A DNA stretch of 64,000 nt from Actinoplanes auranticolor (GTDB taxonomy: Bacteria > Actinomycetota > Actinomycetes > Mycobacteriales > Micromonosporaceae): assembly GCF_018332655.1 (NCBI RefSeq), contig NZ_BOQL01000051.1:1-64000 (forward strand). Reading direction: 5' to 3'. Below the pieces are notes generated by a model. That model made no database searches, was not told the DNA's origin, and saw only the letters and a list, made by a program, of their open reading frames with translations. The first letter of the stretch is position 1. The number at the start of each line of letters is the position of its first letter. Of the stretch, positions 1 through 8,728 are shown piece after piece. A program made the position numbers and the translations under genes.

Positions 1-23
1 TCTATACCCCCACGCGTGTGTTG

Positions 24-54
24 GAGCCTGCCCCTGACCGGGGCGGGCTCTTTT
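24..54 (+). terminator. Rho-independent terminator of a gene left of the window
   Basis: An 11-bp stem (24-34 with 40-50, one T-G pair) closes a 5-base loop and is followed by TTTT. This is a strong intrinsic terminator in a GC-rich genome. Its T-tract points to a forward-strand gene that ends before the window starts. Confidence 0.75.
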
Positions 55-412
55 GCGTTCCCGGGCGATCCCGCTTTTCGGCCGGGCCCGGCTCGTTTTC
101 GGGCAGGGCCGGGCGGGGCGGGCAGGGCAAGGCGGGGCAGGCAGGGCAAGGGGGGCAAGGCGGGGGCACTGCGGGGAAGGGCTCCTCGGGTTGTCGGTCG
201 GGACGGGGCGGAGAGGGGCCGGCGGGACTGATCGGGAGGCTGGGCGGGTCCAGGCAGCGGATGGAGACAGGGAGGCCGCACGGGCGATAGTTGCGACCCC
301 GCAGCTCCCGTTGCTCTGTTGCAGGCATGAGAGAAGGGGTGGCGGAAGGCAGCGGCGGCGTGGGGGAGTCTGGCGGCGTGGTCGTGTAGTCGCTAGGGAC
401 GGTGGGTAATAG
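55..412. repeat. Gene-free stretch with a G-rich degenerate repeat
   Basis: No convincing gene lies here. From about 102 to 180 the forward strand is a purine-rich degenerate repeat built from GGGCAGGGC and GGCAAGG units. It has many closely spaced runs of three or more G and so could form G-quadruplexes. The open frames crossing it are compositional. It separates the terminator at 24-54 from the lipoprotein gene. Confidence 0.5.
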
Positions 413-1252
413 GTGAACGTGATTGTCCGGGTGGGTGCGTTCGCTGTGGCCGTGGGCTTGCTGGCCGGGTGTTCGGCTGCGGACGGTGGCGGCCGGGACT
501 ACAACCCGGCCCATCAGCCTCGCTACGTCGGGCCTGATGAGGGTGAGGGTCTTCCGAATCCGGCTGCTACCTGGCCTGGCTCCGGCACCGGTCTCGGCTT
601 GCCAGGTATCGGGCAGGCCGCGCCGAGCGAACCCGATCATGTTGTGCGGGGCGGTGCCGTCTCTGCCGCCAAGGACAAGCCGGCGGTCTTCTCCCTCGTC
701 AACCCGTCTGACGTCGTCCGGGTCACCGTCGGGGATCTCGGGCCTGATCTCTTCGAGGTCTCCACGCCCGCGGAGTCCAAGGTGGTGCCCAAGGTCGATG
801 TCAACGGGAGCACCGTTGTCGCTGGGCTGCGGGGCACCGGGCTCACCGGTCCCGCTCTGATCACCATTGTGCTCAGTGATGATGTGCGCTGGAGTGTCCG
901 GCTGACGGGCGGCGCCAGTGATCAGACCGTGGATCTCAAGGGTGGACCTGGCGGGGACGTCGACTTCGCGGCCGGCACCAGCCGAGCTGAGGTATCGCTG
1001 CCGGCGGCCCGCGGGACTCAGCGGGTTGTGGTCGGTGGTGGCGCCAGTCAGCTGGTCGTCAACCTCACCGGGACTGCTCCCGTACGGGTCGCTGCGAGGA
1101 ACGGGGCCGGCGAGGTCACGGTGGACGGGCAGACCAAGTCCGGCGTACCCGGGGGCGCCGTCTTCACCGGGCCGGGGTGGGACACCGCCACCGACCGCTT
1201 CGACATCGACGCGACCAGCGGTGTCTCCTCCATGACCGTCGCCCGCAGCTAG
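413..1252 (+). CDS. Secreted lipoprotein of unknown function
   Basis: A 279-residue protein starting at GTG. The N-terminus is a lipoprotein signal peptide: one early Arg, a hydrophobic core and a LLAGC lipobox that puts the modified Cys at residue 20. The mature part starts with Gly/Pro-rich linker sequence (about 20-75) and continues as Val/Gly/Thr-rich beta sequence with evenly spaced Gly residues, as in repetitive beta-sheet domains. No catalytic motif is visible. It should be anchored to the outer face of the membrane. Its stop codon overlaps that of the convergent STAS gene, both lying in CTAG at 1249-1252. I cannot assign a role. Confidence 0.8.
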   Translation: MNVIVRVGAFAVAVGLLAGCSAADGGGRDYNPAHQPRYVGPDEGEGLPNPAATWPGSGTGLGLPGIGQAAPSEPDHVVRGGAVSAAKDKPAVFSLVNPSDVVRVTVGDLGPDLFEVSTPAESKVVPKVDVNGSTVVAGLRGTGLTGPALITIVLSDDVRWSVRLTGGASDQTVDLKGGPGGDVDFAAGTSRAEVSLPAARGTQRVVVGGGASQLVVNLTGTAPVRVAARNGAGEVTVDGQTKSGVPGGAVFTGPGWDTATDRFDIDATSGVSSMTVARS

Positions 1253-1587
1253 CTGACGGCTGCCTGGCCGGCGGTGTGGAAGTGTCGCGATGGCACGCCG
1301 GCCGCGGCCAGCTGGATGGCCACCTCCGCGCACGGGTTCTGCATGGACACGACCACGTGATGGTCGTCCGCCAGGTCGCACAGGGCCACCAGCGTGCCCA
1401 GGTTGATCGCATCCACCTCCGGCACGTCGGCCAGGTCGAGGACCAGGCGCAGCGGGCGGACCTTCCGGACCGTGTGCACGAGAATCCGGCGGAACTGCAC
1501 CGCGGAGTCCGCGCCCAGGGGGCCATGGGGCTGGAGCACAACGTTTCCGTCCGCGTCCGTTCGGACGTCGACCGCGGTGTTGAACAT
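1249..1587 (-). CDS. STAS-domain protein, anti-sigma factor antagonist type
   Basis: About 112 residues, almost entirely one STAS domain: an N-terminal strand pair, the LVLDLADVPEVDA segment where the phosphorylatable Ser/Thr of SpoIIAA-like proteins would lie, and a helix after DAINLGTLVALCD. The usual Ser/Thr after the Asp-Val turn is not obvious, since the loop reads EVDAINLG. Phosphorylation control is therefore uncertain. I prefer the ATG at 1587, which has GGAAGG at SD distance, over the GTG 18 bases upstream. No anti-sigma kinase gene is adjacent. It likely acts in a cytosolic partner-switching pathway. Confidence 0.8.
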   Translation of the reverse strand: MFNTAVDVRTDADGNVVLQPHGPLGADSAVQFRRILVHTVRKVRPLRLVLDLADVPEVDAINLGTLVALCDLADDHHVVVSMQNPCAEVAIQLAAAGVPSRHFHTAGQAAVS

Positions 1588-1672
1588 CGGTCTGCCTTCC
1601 GTCACCCCACGTTCGCCGGGCGGACAGCCTATGACGGTTCCCGCGGCGCGTCGACCGGCTGTTCGGGCCAGT

Positions 1673-3100
1673 TCATGATCCGGCAGGCGGCGCCGGGGCG
1701 GGGGCTACAGCGTCCGGGTCGCCGGTCACCTTGCCGGGGTTGAACAGGTTCCGGGGATCCAGGGTCTGCTTCACCGCCTGCATCATCGCCAGCACCGGCG
1801 GCTCCAGCTCCTGGCGCAGGCCGCGCCGCTTCAGCAGGCCCACCCCGTGCTCGCCGGTGACCGTACCCCCGAGGGCGATCGCCGCCGTCAGGATCTGATC
1901 GAACGCCGCCTGGGCCGACCGCCGGGCCGCGTCGTCGCCGGCCGGGGTTCGGATCAGCGGGTGCAGGTTGCCGTCGCCCGCGTGCGCGATGGTCGCGATC
2001 GCGACGCCGTGCCGGGCCGCGATCTCCTCGATCGAGGCGAGCATCGTCGGCACGGCCGACCGGGGCACGCACACGTCCTCGGTCAGCACCGGACCCAGGC
2101 GTTCCATCGCCGGGTAGGCCAGCCGGCGCGCGGCGAACAGCGCTTCCGCCTCGAACTCGTCGGTCGACTGCTCGGCCCACTGGGCGCCCGCGTCCCGGAA
2201 GACCCGGGCCAGCGCGTCCGCCTCCGCCTGGCCTGATTCGCCCGGCGTGTCGATCTGCGCGAGCAGCAGCGCCTCCGCCGTCGCCGACAGGCCGAGGTGC
2301 TTCCACTGCTCGACCGCCTGCAGGCAGGTCCGGTCCAGCAATTCCAGCGCGGTGGGGAGCAGACCCAGGCGGGTGGTCGCGGCCACCGCGTCGCCGGCGG
2401 CCACCAGGCTGTCGAAAGCCCCGACGACGGTACGGGGCGCAGCCGCGCGAGCCGGACGCAGCCGCACCGTGACCTCGGTGACCACTCCCAGCGTTCCTTC
2501 GGCGCCGACGAACAGGCTGACCAGGTCGTAGCCGGCCACTCCCTTCGTCGTGCGGTGGCCGAGGCGCACCGCCGTACCGTATGCGCCGGCCGGACCGCCC
2601 ACGACGGCCTGCAGGCCGAGCACGTAGTCGCGGGTCACGCCGTATTTCAGGCAGCACAGGCCGCCCGCGTTCGTCGCCACGTTGCCGCCGATGGTGGACC
2701 AGGGTGCGCTCGCCGGGTCCGGCGGATACCAGAGACCGTGGGCCGCGACCGCGGCCTTCAGGTCGTCGTTGACGACGCCGGGCTGGACCACCGCGATCAT
2801 GTTGTCCGGGTCGATCTCGAGGATCTTGTTCATCCGGGTCAGGTCCAGGATGAGACTGCCGTCGACCGCGTTGGCGCCGCCGGACAGCCCGGTGCCCGCT
2901 CCCCGCGCGATCACCGGGATGTCCCGGGCGGCGCAGGCTGCGACGATGGCGCTCACTTCTTCGGTGCTCCGGGCCCGGATCGCCCCGACCGGGCGGCCCA
3001 CCGGGGCCCATTCCGCGTCGTCGTGGCTCAGCGAGCCGAGCACGTCCGGGTCGACGATGACGTCCAGCCCGGGCAGGGCCGCCGCGAGTGAGCCGGTCAT
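1673..3100 (-). CDS. FAD-binding oxidase, GlcD/lactate dehydrogenase-like
   Basis: A 475-residue member of the FAD-linked oxidase (PCMH) superfamily. The N-terminal half carries the FAD pyrophosphate loop (RGAGTGLSGG), the GGNVATNAGG segment and GAEGTLGVVTEV. The C-terminal half has HAGDGNLHP and GEHGVGLLKR, typical of D-lactate, glycolate or 2-hydroxyglutarate dehydrogenases. It should oxidise a 2-hydroxyacid to the 2-oxoacid and pass electrons on from FAD. The substrate cannot be told. The ATG at 3100 overlaps the upstream hydrolase stop as ATGA, which fixes the start and implies translational coupling. A longer reading to 3244 would only read antisense to the hydrolase. Confidence 0.92.
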   Translation of the reverse strand: MTGSLAAALPGLDVIVDPDVLGSLSHDDAEWAPVGRPVGAIRARSTEEVSAIVAACAARDIPVIARGAGTGLSGGANAVDGSLILDLTRMNKILEIDPDNMIAVVQPGVVNDDLKAAVAAHGLWYPPDPASAPWSTIGGNVATNAGGLCCLKYGVTRDYVLGLQAVVGGPAGAYGTAVRLGHRTTKGVAGYDLVSLFVGAEGTLGVVTEVTVRLRPARAAAPRTVVGAFDSLVAAGDAVAATTRLGLLPTALELLDRTCLQAVEQWKHLGLSATAEALLLAQIDTPGESGQAEADALARVFRDAGAQWAEQSTDEFEAEALFAARRLAYPAMERLGPVLTEDVCVPRSAVPTMLASIEEIAARHGVAIATIAHAGDGNLHPLIRTPAGDDAARRSAQAAFDQILTAAIALGGTVTGEHGVGLLKRRGLRQELEPPVLAMMQAVKQTLDPRNLFNPGKVTGDPDAVAPAPAPPAGS

Positions 3101-3906
3101 GCCAGGCCCGCCAGGAACTTGAGCAGCGCCTCGTTCACCTGGTCCGGTTGGTCGATGTTGGCCGCGTGCCCGCTGTCCTCGAGGATCAGCGCGGCCGCGC
3201 GGGAGTTGGTCGCGGCCGCGGCGGTCGCGTGCTCGCACGGCCACAACTGGCTGTGGCGGCCGGCGAGGAGCAGGCTCGGCACCGCGACCCGGGCGACCAC
3301 GTCACGCCAGTCCTGCTCCGCGTGGTCCTGCAGCAGCGGCCACGTCTCCGGGGCCCGGGCGTCGCTCATCCGCGGCACCCGGCCGAGGGCCTCGACCAAC
3401 CGCCCCAACCGCTGCACCGACTCGGCGACCGGCAGGCCGTGGCCGGTGTCCGGCACGCCGTCCTCGAAGAAGGTGCCGAGGTTGTGCCGGGTGAGGCCGT
3501 AGAAGCCGTGCGGCCAGACCTCGTCGTTGACCATCTTCGGGGTCTGGTCGACGGTGACGATGCCGCGCAGCCGGTCGGCGCCGAACAGGTCGTAGTAGGC
3601 CCAGATCGTGCTGGCGCCCATCGAAGCGCCGACCAGGACGACCCGGTCCAGGCCGGCGGCGTCGAGGAAGTCGCGGATGTCCTTGCCGTGCCGGGCGATC
3701 CGCTGGCCGTACGCGGGATTGTCCGAACCGCCGTGCGAGCGCCGGTCCAGGCCGAGCACCCCGAAGCCGGCGCCCAGCAGGGCCCGGCGTTGCAGCTCCC
3801 AGGTCTCGGCCGAGGCGGTGAAGCCGGCGATGAGCACGACCGGCGGTCCGCTGCCCTCGTCGGTGTAGTGCAGGTTGACACCGTCGCTGGTGGCGATCGT
3901 CGACAT
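3097..3906 (-). CDS. Alpha/beta-hydrolase
   Basis: 269 residues with the classic alpha/beta-hydrolase layout: an oxyanion-hole stretch near 27-31, a nucleophile elbow GASMG with Ser95, and a C-terminal DSGHAANIDQP with the catalytic His near 247. The architecture fits 3-oxoadipate enol-lactonase or haloperoxidase-like esterases. No signal peptide is seen, so it is cytosolic. It is the first gene of a two-gene operon and its stop overlaps the FAD-oxidase start by 4 bases. The pairing suggests conversion of one small-molecule substrate, but the pathway is not visible. Confidence 0.9.
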   Translation of the reverse strand: MSTIATSDGVNLHYTDEGSGPPVVLIAGFTASAETWELQRRALLGAGFGVLGLDRRSHGGSDNPAYGQRIARHGKDIRDFLDAAGLDRVVLVGASMGASTIWAYYDLFGADRLRGIVTVDQTPKMVNDEVWPHGFYGLTRHNLGTFFEDGVPDTGHGLPVAESVQRLGRLVEALGRVPRMSDARAPETWPLLQDHAEQDWRDVVARVAVPSLLLAGRHSQLWPCEHATAAAATNSRAAALILEDSGHAANIDQPDQVNEALLKFLAGLA

Positions 3907-3926
3907 GCCTCGACACTACGGCGGGG

Positions 3927-5726
3927 TCACCGGAAACGCTGGAGGAACTGCCTCGGGGCCAGTGCCCGGGCGGTGATCCGCACGTCGCCGAGCCAGCCGT
4001 AGAAGCCCTGGCCGTAGCGCAGGTCGAAGGACGTCGCACCGAGGACGAACGGGCGGCCCAGGGTGGCGATGCCGTGCGAGGCCTCGCTCGGATTCCGCAG
4101 AATCTTCGAGCCGTCGATCCACACGGTCGTCCGGCGGCTGTCGTTCACCACCGCCACGTGCATCCACCGGCCCACCGGCAGGGCATGGCTCCACGACGTC
4201 GGGTCGGCGTCCCGGTCGGCCGGGTAGACGACGTACTGCAGGAAGCGCTCGGGGGACACGTTGAGACTGCAGGTGGGTTCCAGCGGGGACCAGCCGCTGT
4301 GCTTGCCGGCGTCGCCGCTGCGGCCCTCCCAGCTGAGGATGCCCATCCAGGCGTGGTCGCCGACGAACGGGTCGGGCAGCTTCACGAACGCCTCGATGGT
4401 GTAGCCACCCTCGAAGGTCATGCCGTTCAGCACGGCGTCCGGACCGGTGTGCAGGATCGCGCCGCGGTCGGGGCCCTTGCCGCCGTCGAAGCGGAGGCTG
4501 GCGTGCGCGGGCTGGCCGGGGTGGTGCTCGGTGGAGAGGGTCAGGACGTCGGGGCCGCTGTTGGCCAGTCGCCGTACCGTCAGGTCGTTGCCCTTGCCGG
4601 TCAGGTCCCGGACCGTGGCGCCGTCGGCGACCGACTGCCCGGCGGCGTCGAAGCGCCAGTAGGCGGCCGTGTGCCGGTCCACGACCGCGGCGGCCGGCCG
4701 GGGTGCGGGCAGCGCCGGCGGGTCGAAGCCGGCGAACCGGTCGGCGAAGTCGATCTTCAGGCTGAACCGGTCGGCCGGCCCGGTGAGCTCGATGGTCTCC
4801 GCCTCCAGCTGCGTGCGTTCCGCCGGCCGCCGGGCGAGGAACCAGGGTGCGAAGGTCTCGACGTCGATCGTGTCGCGCGCCAGGTCGAACGTGTAGGTCC
4901 GGACCATGCCCGCGCCGCCGTAGTAGCGGTCCTGGTAGTTGGTGATGTGCACGTGGACGTCGTGCCCGGCGTCGTTCTTCAGCACGGTGCGTCCGGGCGG
5001 CCAGTAGTGCCCGTTCAGGGTCAGGAAGATCTGGTCGTTGCCCTTGATCAGGCGGTCCCAGAGGCGCTGTCCGTGGGCGGACAGGGCCGCGACACCGGCA
5101 TCGTCGGCGTAGGCGAGGTCGTGCGTGGTGACGATCGCCGGTACCCGCCGGTGCTTGTCCAGGATGTTCTGCGCCCAGGCCAGACCGCGGTCGGAGATGC
5201 GCCAGTCCAGGGCGAGCACGAGCCACTGCCGGCCGCCCGCGGCGAGCAGGTGGGCGCTGTTGTAGCCGTCGGCGGACGCCCCGGCGAAGGTGGGCATCCG
5301 GGCGAAGCGGTGCGGTCCGAAGGCCCTCAGGTACGCCGAGTCACCACGCTGGTCGTCCGTGGACGACTTCACGTCATGGTTGCCGGCCAGCACGCTGTAC
5401 GGCAGCCGCCCGTCCAGCCGCCGGAAACACTCCCCGGCGAGTCCGATCTCCTCGGCCGTACCGTGCTCGGTGACGTCGCCGAGGTGGGTCATGAAGACAA
5501 CCTCACGCTGGTCGAGCAGGTAGCGGAAAGTCTCGCGCAGCGGCGCCGGGTCCGGGCTGTCGGCGTCGAAGAGGTACTGGGTGTCGGGCAGTACGGCGAG
5601 CGCGAAGCGTTCACCCGTACCGCCGCGGGTCTTGTCCGCCGCCTCGGCGGCCGATCCGGTCAGCAGGGGCACGGCAGGAGCGGCCACAGCCGCGCGCAGC
5701 AGGTTCCGTCGGTCCACGGTGATCAC
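3927..5726 (-). CDS. Tat-exported metallophosphoesterase with LamG-like domain
   Basis: 599 residues. The N-terminus has the twin-arginine signature RRNLLRAA followed by a hydrophobic stretch and an AEA-type cleavage site. A calcineurin-like phosphoesterase domain follows, with metal-ligand motifs LPDTQY, HLGDVTEHG, AGNHDV, TTHD and NGHYW (about residues 40-260). The C-terminal 230 residues form a concanavalin/LamG-like jelly roll, with AYWRFDAAG and a long beta-rich tail. It likely hydrolyses phosphoesters outside the cell, with the LamG part binding a glycan. GTG at 5726 is the outermost start. The GTG four codons later is an alternative and keeps the Tat motif. Confidence 0.88.
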   Translation of the reverse strand: MITVDRRNLLRAAVAAPAVPLLTGSAAEAADKTRGGTGERFALAVLPDTQYLFDADSPDPAPLRETFRYLLDQREVVFMTHLGDVTEHGTAEEIGLAGECFRRLDGRLPYSVLAGNHDVKSSTDDQRGDSAYLRAFGPHRFARMPTFAGASADGYNSAHLLAAGGRQWLVLALDWRISDRGLAWAQNILDKHRRVPAIVTTHDLAYADDAGVAALSAHGQRLWDRLIKGNDQIFLTLNGHYWPPGRTVLKNDAGHDVHVHITNYQDRYYGGAGMVRTYTFDLARDTIDVETFAPWFLARRPAERTQLEAETIELTGPADRFSLKIDFADRFAGFDPPALPAPRPAAAVVDRHTAAYWRFDAAGQSVADGATVRDLTGKGNDLTVRRLANSGPDVLTLSTEHHPGQPAHASLRFDGGKGPDRGAILHTGPDAVLNGMTFEGGYTIEAFVKLPDPFVGDHAWMGILSWEGRSGDAGKHSGWSPLEPTCSLNVSPERFLQYVVYPADRDADPTSWSHALPVGRWMHVAVVNDSRRTTVWIDGSKILRNPSEASHGIATLGRPFVLGATSFDLRYGQGFYGWLGDVRITARALAPRQFLQRFR

Positions 5727-5860
5727 TCTGCTGAAGTCGCGGCAACAGCCGACGTCGGCGAGGCGAAGAACGGGCGAACAGCGCTCTTGTCGCCCACCGT
5801 TCCCGTCCCCGTCACAACCTTGTGGCCTGGCGGAGCGGGACCGCCACCCATCCTCTGCCC

Positions 5861-7000
5861 ATGCGAATCGCGCTGGTCACGGAGTCCTTCCTGCCGGATG
5901 TCAACGGTGTCGCACACTCGGTCGTCCGGGCCGCCGAGCATCTCGTGCGGCGCGGGCACGACCCGTTGGTGATCGCTCCCCAGCCGCCGCCCGGCAGTCG
6001 TGGGGCGGTCGGTGAGCTGCCCTATCCGGTGGTGCGTATCCCGTCGTTGCCGATGCCCGGCTATCCGCAGATCCGGCTCGGGCTGCCGACCCCGGCCCTG
6101 ACCAGCGCGCTGCGCGCCCACGGCACCGAGGTCGTGCACCTGGCGAGCCCGTTCGTGCTCGGTGCGTGGGGTGCGGCGGCCGCCCGGGCGCTGCGGTTGC
6201 CGGCCGTTGCGGTCTACCAGACCGACGTCGCCGCCTACGCCCGGGCGTACAAGGTCGCGATGACCGAGCACGCCGCGTGGCGGTGGATCCGGACCGTCCA
6301 CAACGCGGCGTTCCGGACGCTGGCGCCGTCGACCGAATCGGTGACGGCGCTGGACAGCCACGGCGTGCGCCGGGTGCACCTGTGGCGGCGCGGGGTCGAC
6401 GACGTGCGGTTCCATCCGCGGCACCGCAGCGCCGGCCTGCGCCGGGCGCTGGCCCCGGGCGGCGAGGTGCTGGTCGGCTTCGTCGGGCGGCTGGCGGTGG
6501 AGAAGCAGGTGGATCTGCTCGCGCAGACCAGCCGGTTGCCGGGGGTACGGCTGATCGTCGTCGGCGACGGGCCCGCGGCCGGTACGTTGCGCCAGGCCCT
6601 GCCCGATGCCGTGTTCCTGGGCGCCCGGCACGGTGCCCAGCTGGCCCGGATCTACGCCAGCCTCGACGTGTTCGCGCACACCGGCCCGTACGAGACGTTC
6701 GGCCAGGCGATCCAGGAGGCGATGGCCAGCGGGCTGCCGGTGGTCGCGCCGGCTGCCGGTGGGCCGCTCGACCTGGTCGCGGACGGCCTGACCGGGCATC
6801 TCGTGCCGCCTTTCCGGGCCGAGGGCTTCACCGCGGCGATCGCGGGGCTGGCCGGGGATCCCGCTCGGCGCGCCCTGTTCGGTGCCGCGGCCCGGGTCGC
6901 GGTCGAGGGCCGGACGTGGGCCGCCGTCGGCGACGAGCTGATCGGGCACTACGAGGCCGCGTTGCAGCCGGCCGCCGAGCGGGTGCTGGTGCCGGCATGA
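5861..7000 (+). CDS. GT4 glycosyltransferase, MgtA-like alpha-mannosyltransferase
   Basis: 379 residues starting at ATG 5861; the extra upstream codons have no ribosome site. The N-terminus (MRIALVTESFLPDVNGV) closely fits the actinobacterial MgtA/Rv0557 type of GDP-mannose-dependent alpha-mannosyltransferase. The C-terminal Rossmann domain has GRLAVEKQ, GDGPAAG and the E-x7-E signature in ETFGQAIQE. It is probably a membrane-peripheral enzyme that adds mannose to a glycolipid. The stop overlaps the next glycosyltransferase start (ATGA at 6997-7000), so the two enzymes are made together and probably act one after the other. The exact acceptor is inferred from the family. Confidence 0.88.
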   Translation: MRIALVTESFLPDVNGVAHSVVRAAEHLVRRGHDPLVIAPQPPPGSRGAVGELPYPVVRIPSLPMPGYPQIRLGLPTPALTSALRAHGTEVVHLASPFVLGAWGAAAARALRLPAVAVYQTDVAAYARAYKVAMTEHAAWRWIRTVHNAAFRTLAPSTESVTALDSHGVRRVHLWRRGVDDVRFHPRHRSAGLRRALAPGGEVLVGFVGRLAVEKQVDLLAQTSRLPGVRLIVVGDGPAAGTLRQALPDAVFLGARHGAQLARIYASLDVFAHTGPYETFGQAIQEAMASGLPVVAPAAGGPLDLVADGLTGHLVPPFRAEGFTAAIAGLAGDPARRALFGAAARVAVEGRTWAAVGDELIGHYEAALQPAAERVLVPA

Positions 7001-8130
7001 GGATCGTGCGGCTGGCCAACTTCGTCACGGCCCGCTCGGGTGGGCTGCGCACCGCGCTGCGGGAACTGGGTGCCGGCTATCTCGCCGCCGGGCACTCGCC
7101 GGTCCTGGTCGTGCCCGGGAACCGGTTCGCCGACGCCGAGACCGAGCAGGGCCGGGTCATCACGCTGCCCGGGCCCGAGGTGCCGCGGATGGGCGGCTAC
7201 CGGGTGCTGCTCGACCGGCGCCGGGTCGCGGACACCCTGGCCCGGTTGCGGCCGGACCACCTGGAGGTCTCCGACCGGACGACGCTGCGCTGGACCGGCA
7301 ACTGGGCGCGGCGGCACGGCGTGCCGTCGACGATGGTGTCGCACGAGAGCCTGGACGGGCTGCTGCGGCTGTTCGGCGGCGGCAACGGGCGGTGGCTGGC
7401 CGATCGGCTCAACGCGCGCAGCGCCGCCGGCTTCGACCGGATCGTGTGCACCACGGGCTGGGCGGCGGCCGAGTTCGAGCGGCTCGGGGTGCGTGACGTG
7501 GCTCGCGTACCGCTGGGCGTTGATCTTGATCTGTTCTCGCCGGACCGGCACGATCCGGCGCTGCGGCGCCGGTGGGCCGGGCCCGGCGACGCGCTGCTGG
7601 TGCACTGTGGCCGGTTGTCGGCGGAGAAGCAGCCACGGCGCTCGCTCGCCGCGCTGGCCGAGGTCCGTGCCGCCGGAGTGCCCGCGGTGCTGGTGGTCGC
7701 CGGCGGCGGGCCGCTGCGGCCCGCCCTGCAGGCCGAGGCGGCCGAACGTGGCCTGCCGGTCCGCTTCGCCGGTCATCTGCGCGACCGCACCGAGCTGGCC
7801 GCCCTGCTCGCGACGGCGGACGTGGCCCTGGCGCCCGGACCGATCGAGACGTTCGGCCTGGCCGCGCTCGAGGCCCTGGCCAGCGGTACGCCGGTAGTGG
7901 TCAGCGCCGCGAGCGCGTTGCCGGAGGTGATCGGGACGGCCGGTCTCGCCGCCACGACTGACGCGTCCTACGGTGCCGCGGTCCGTGCTCTGCTGGACCG
8001 CCCGGACCGCCGGGTCGCCGCCCGCGCGCAGGCGGAGCGGTTCCCCTGGTCGGCCTCGGTGGCCGGCTTCCTGTCGATCATGACTGCGGACCGGGCGGGC
8101 GCCGGTCGACGAGCCACTGGTACGGCATGA
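6997..8130 (+). CDS. GT4 family glycosyltransferase
   Basis: 377 residues with the GT-B fold. The N-terminal domain begins at MRIVRLANFVTARSGGLRT. The C-terminal domain has CGRLSAEKQ, AGGGPLRP and the E-x7-E motif in ETFGLAALE. It is related to the preceding gene in its C-terminal half but differs in the acceptor domain, so it probably uses another acceptor in the same glycolipid or glycan pathway. Translation is coupled through the 4-base overlap. The TetR gene begins 7 bases after its stop and may share the transcript. Confidence 0.87.
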   Translation: MRIVRLANFVTARSGGLRTALRELGAGYLAAGHSPVLVVPGNRFADAETEQGRVITLPGPEVPRMGGYRVLLDRRRVADTLARLRPDHLEVSDRTTLRWTGNWARRHGVPSTMVSHESLDGLLRLFGGGNGRWLADRLNARSAAGFDRIVCTTGWAAAEFERLGVRDVARVPLGVDLDLFSPDRHDPALRRRWAGPGDALLVHCGRLSAEKQPRRSLAALAEVRAAGVPAVLVVAGGGPLRPALQAEAAERGLPVRFAGHLRDRTELAALLATADVALAPGPIETFGLAALEALASGTPVVVSAASALPEVIGTAGLAATTDASYGAAVRALLDRPDRRVAARAQAERFPWSASVAGFLSIMTADRAGAGRRATGTA

Positions 8131-8137
8131 TGGCCGG

Positions 8138-8728
8138 GTGACCGGGGGTTATCTGAAGGGCCGGATCCGTCGGGAGGACATCATCACGACGGCCGTCGCC
8201 GTGTACGCGGAGGCGGGCTACCACGGCTCGTCCCTGCGGGAGATCGCCCGCCGCGTCGGCATCACCCACGCCGGCCTGCTGTACTACTTCCCGACCAAGG
8301 AGTCGCTGCTCGCCGCCGTGCTGGAGCGCCGGGACGCGGAGGACACCGAGCGGGAGCGCCTGGCCGTACCGCCCGGCCGGGAGGCGCTGGCCCATCTGGT
8401 CGCGCTCGCCGAGCACAACGTCCGGCACCCCGGCATCGTCGACGTGTACGCCCGGCTGGCCGCCGAAGCAGTCGCGGCGGACCATCCCGCGCACGACTAC
8501 TTCGAACGGCACTACCGGATGGCCCGGGAGTACGCGACCGCCTCGTTCCGGGTGCTGGCCGCCCGGGGCGAACTGCGCGCGGGCGTCGACCCCGAGCATG
8601 CGGGCCTGAACCTGGTCGCGCTGATGGACGGCCTTCAGGTGCAGTGGCTGTCCGACGGCACCGCGGTCGACCTGGTCGGCGCGCTGCGTTTCTACCTGCA
8701 GGACCTGCTCACCGTCCCGCTCGACTAG
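8138..8728 (+). CDS. TetR family transcriptional regulator
   Basis: 196 residues starting at GTG. The N-terminal helix-turn-helix (about residues 10-56) reads REIARRVGITHAGLLYYFPTKESLL, a textbook TetR DNA-binding domain. The rest is the helical ligand and dimerisation domain. It lies 7 bases after the second glycosyltransferase and its stop overlaps the convergent oxidoreductase stop (8725-8728). It could control either the glycosyltransferases or the facing sugar operon. No operator is identifiable. Confidence 0.92.
   Translation: MTGGYLKGRIRREDIITTAVAVYAEAGYHGSSLREIARRVGITHAGLLYYFPTKESLLAAVLERRDAEDTERERLAVPPGREALAHLVALAEHNVRHPGIVDVYARLAAEAVAADHPAHDYFERHYRMAREYATASFRVLAARGELRAGVDPEHAGLNLVALMDGLQVQWLSDGTAVDLVGALRFYLQDLLTVPLD

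Noticed and set aside
2..1381. Open frame of 459 codons on the reverse strand
   Set aside because: It is antisense to the lipoprotein gene and to the G-rich repeat. It is Arg/Pro/Gly-rich with no domain; GC-rich DNA gives such long shadows.
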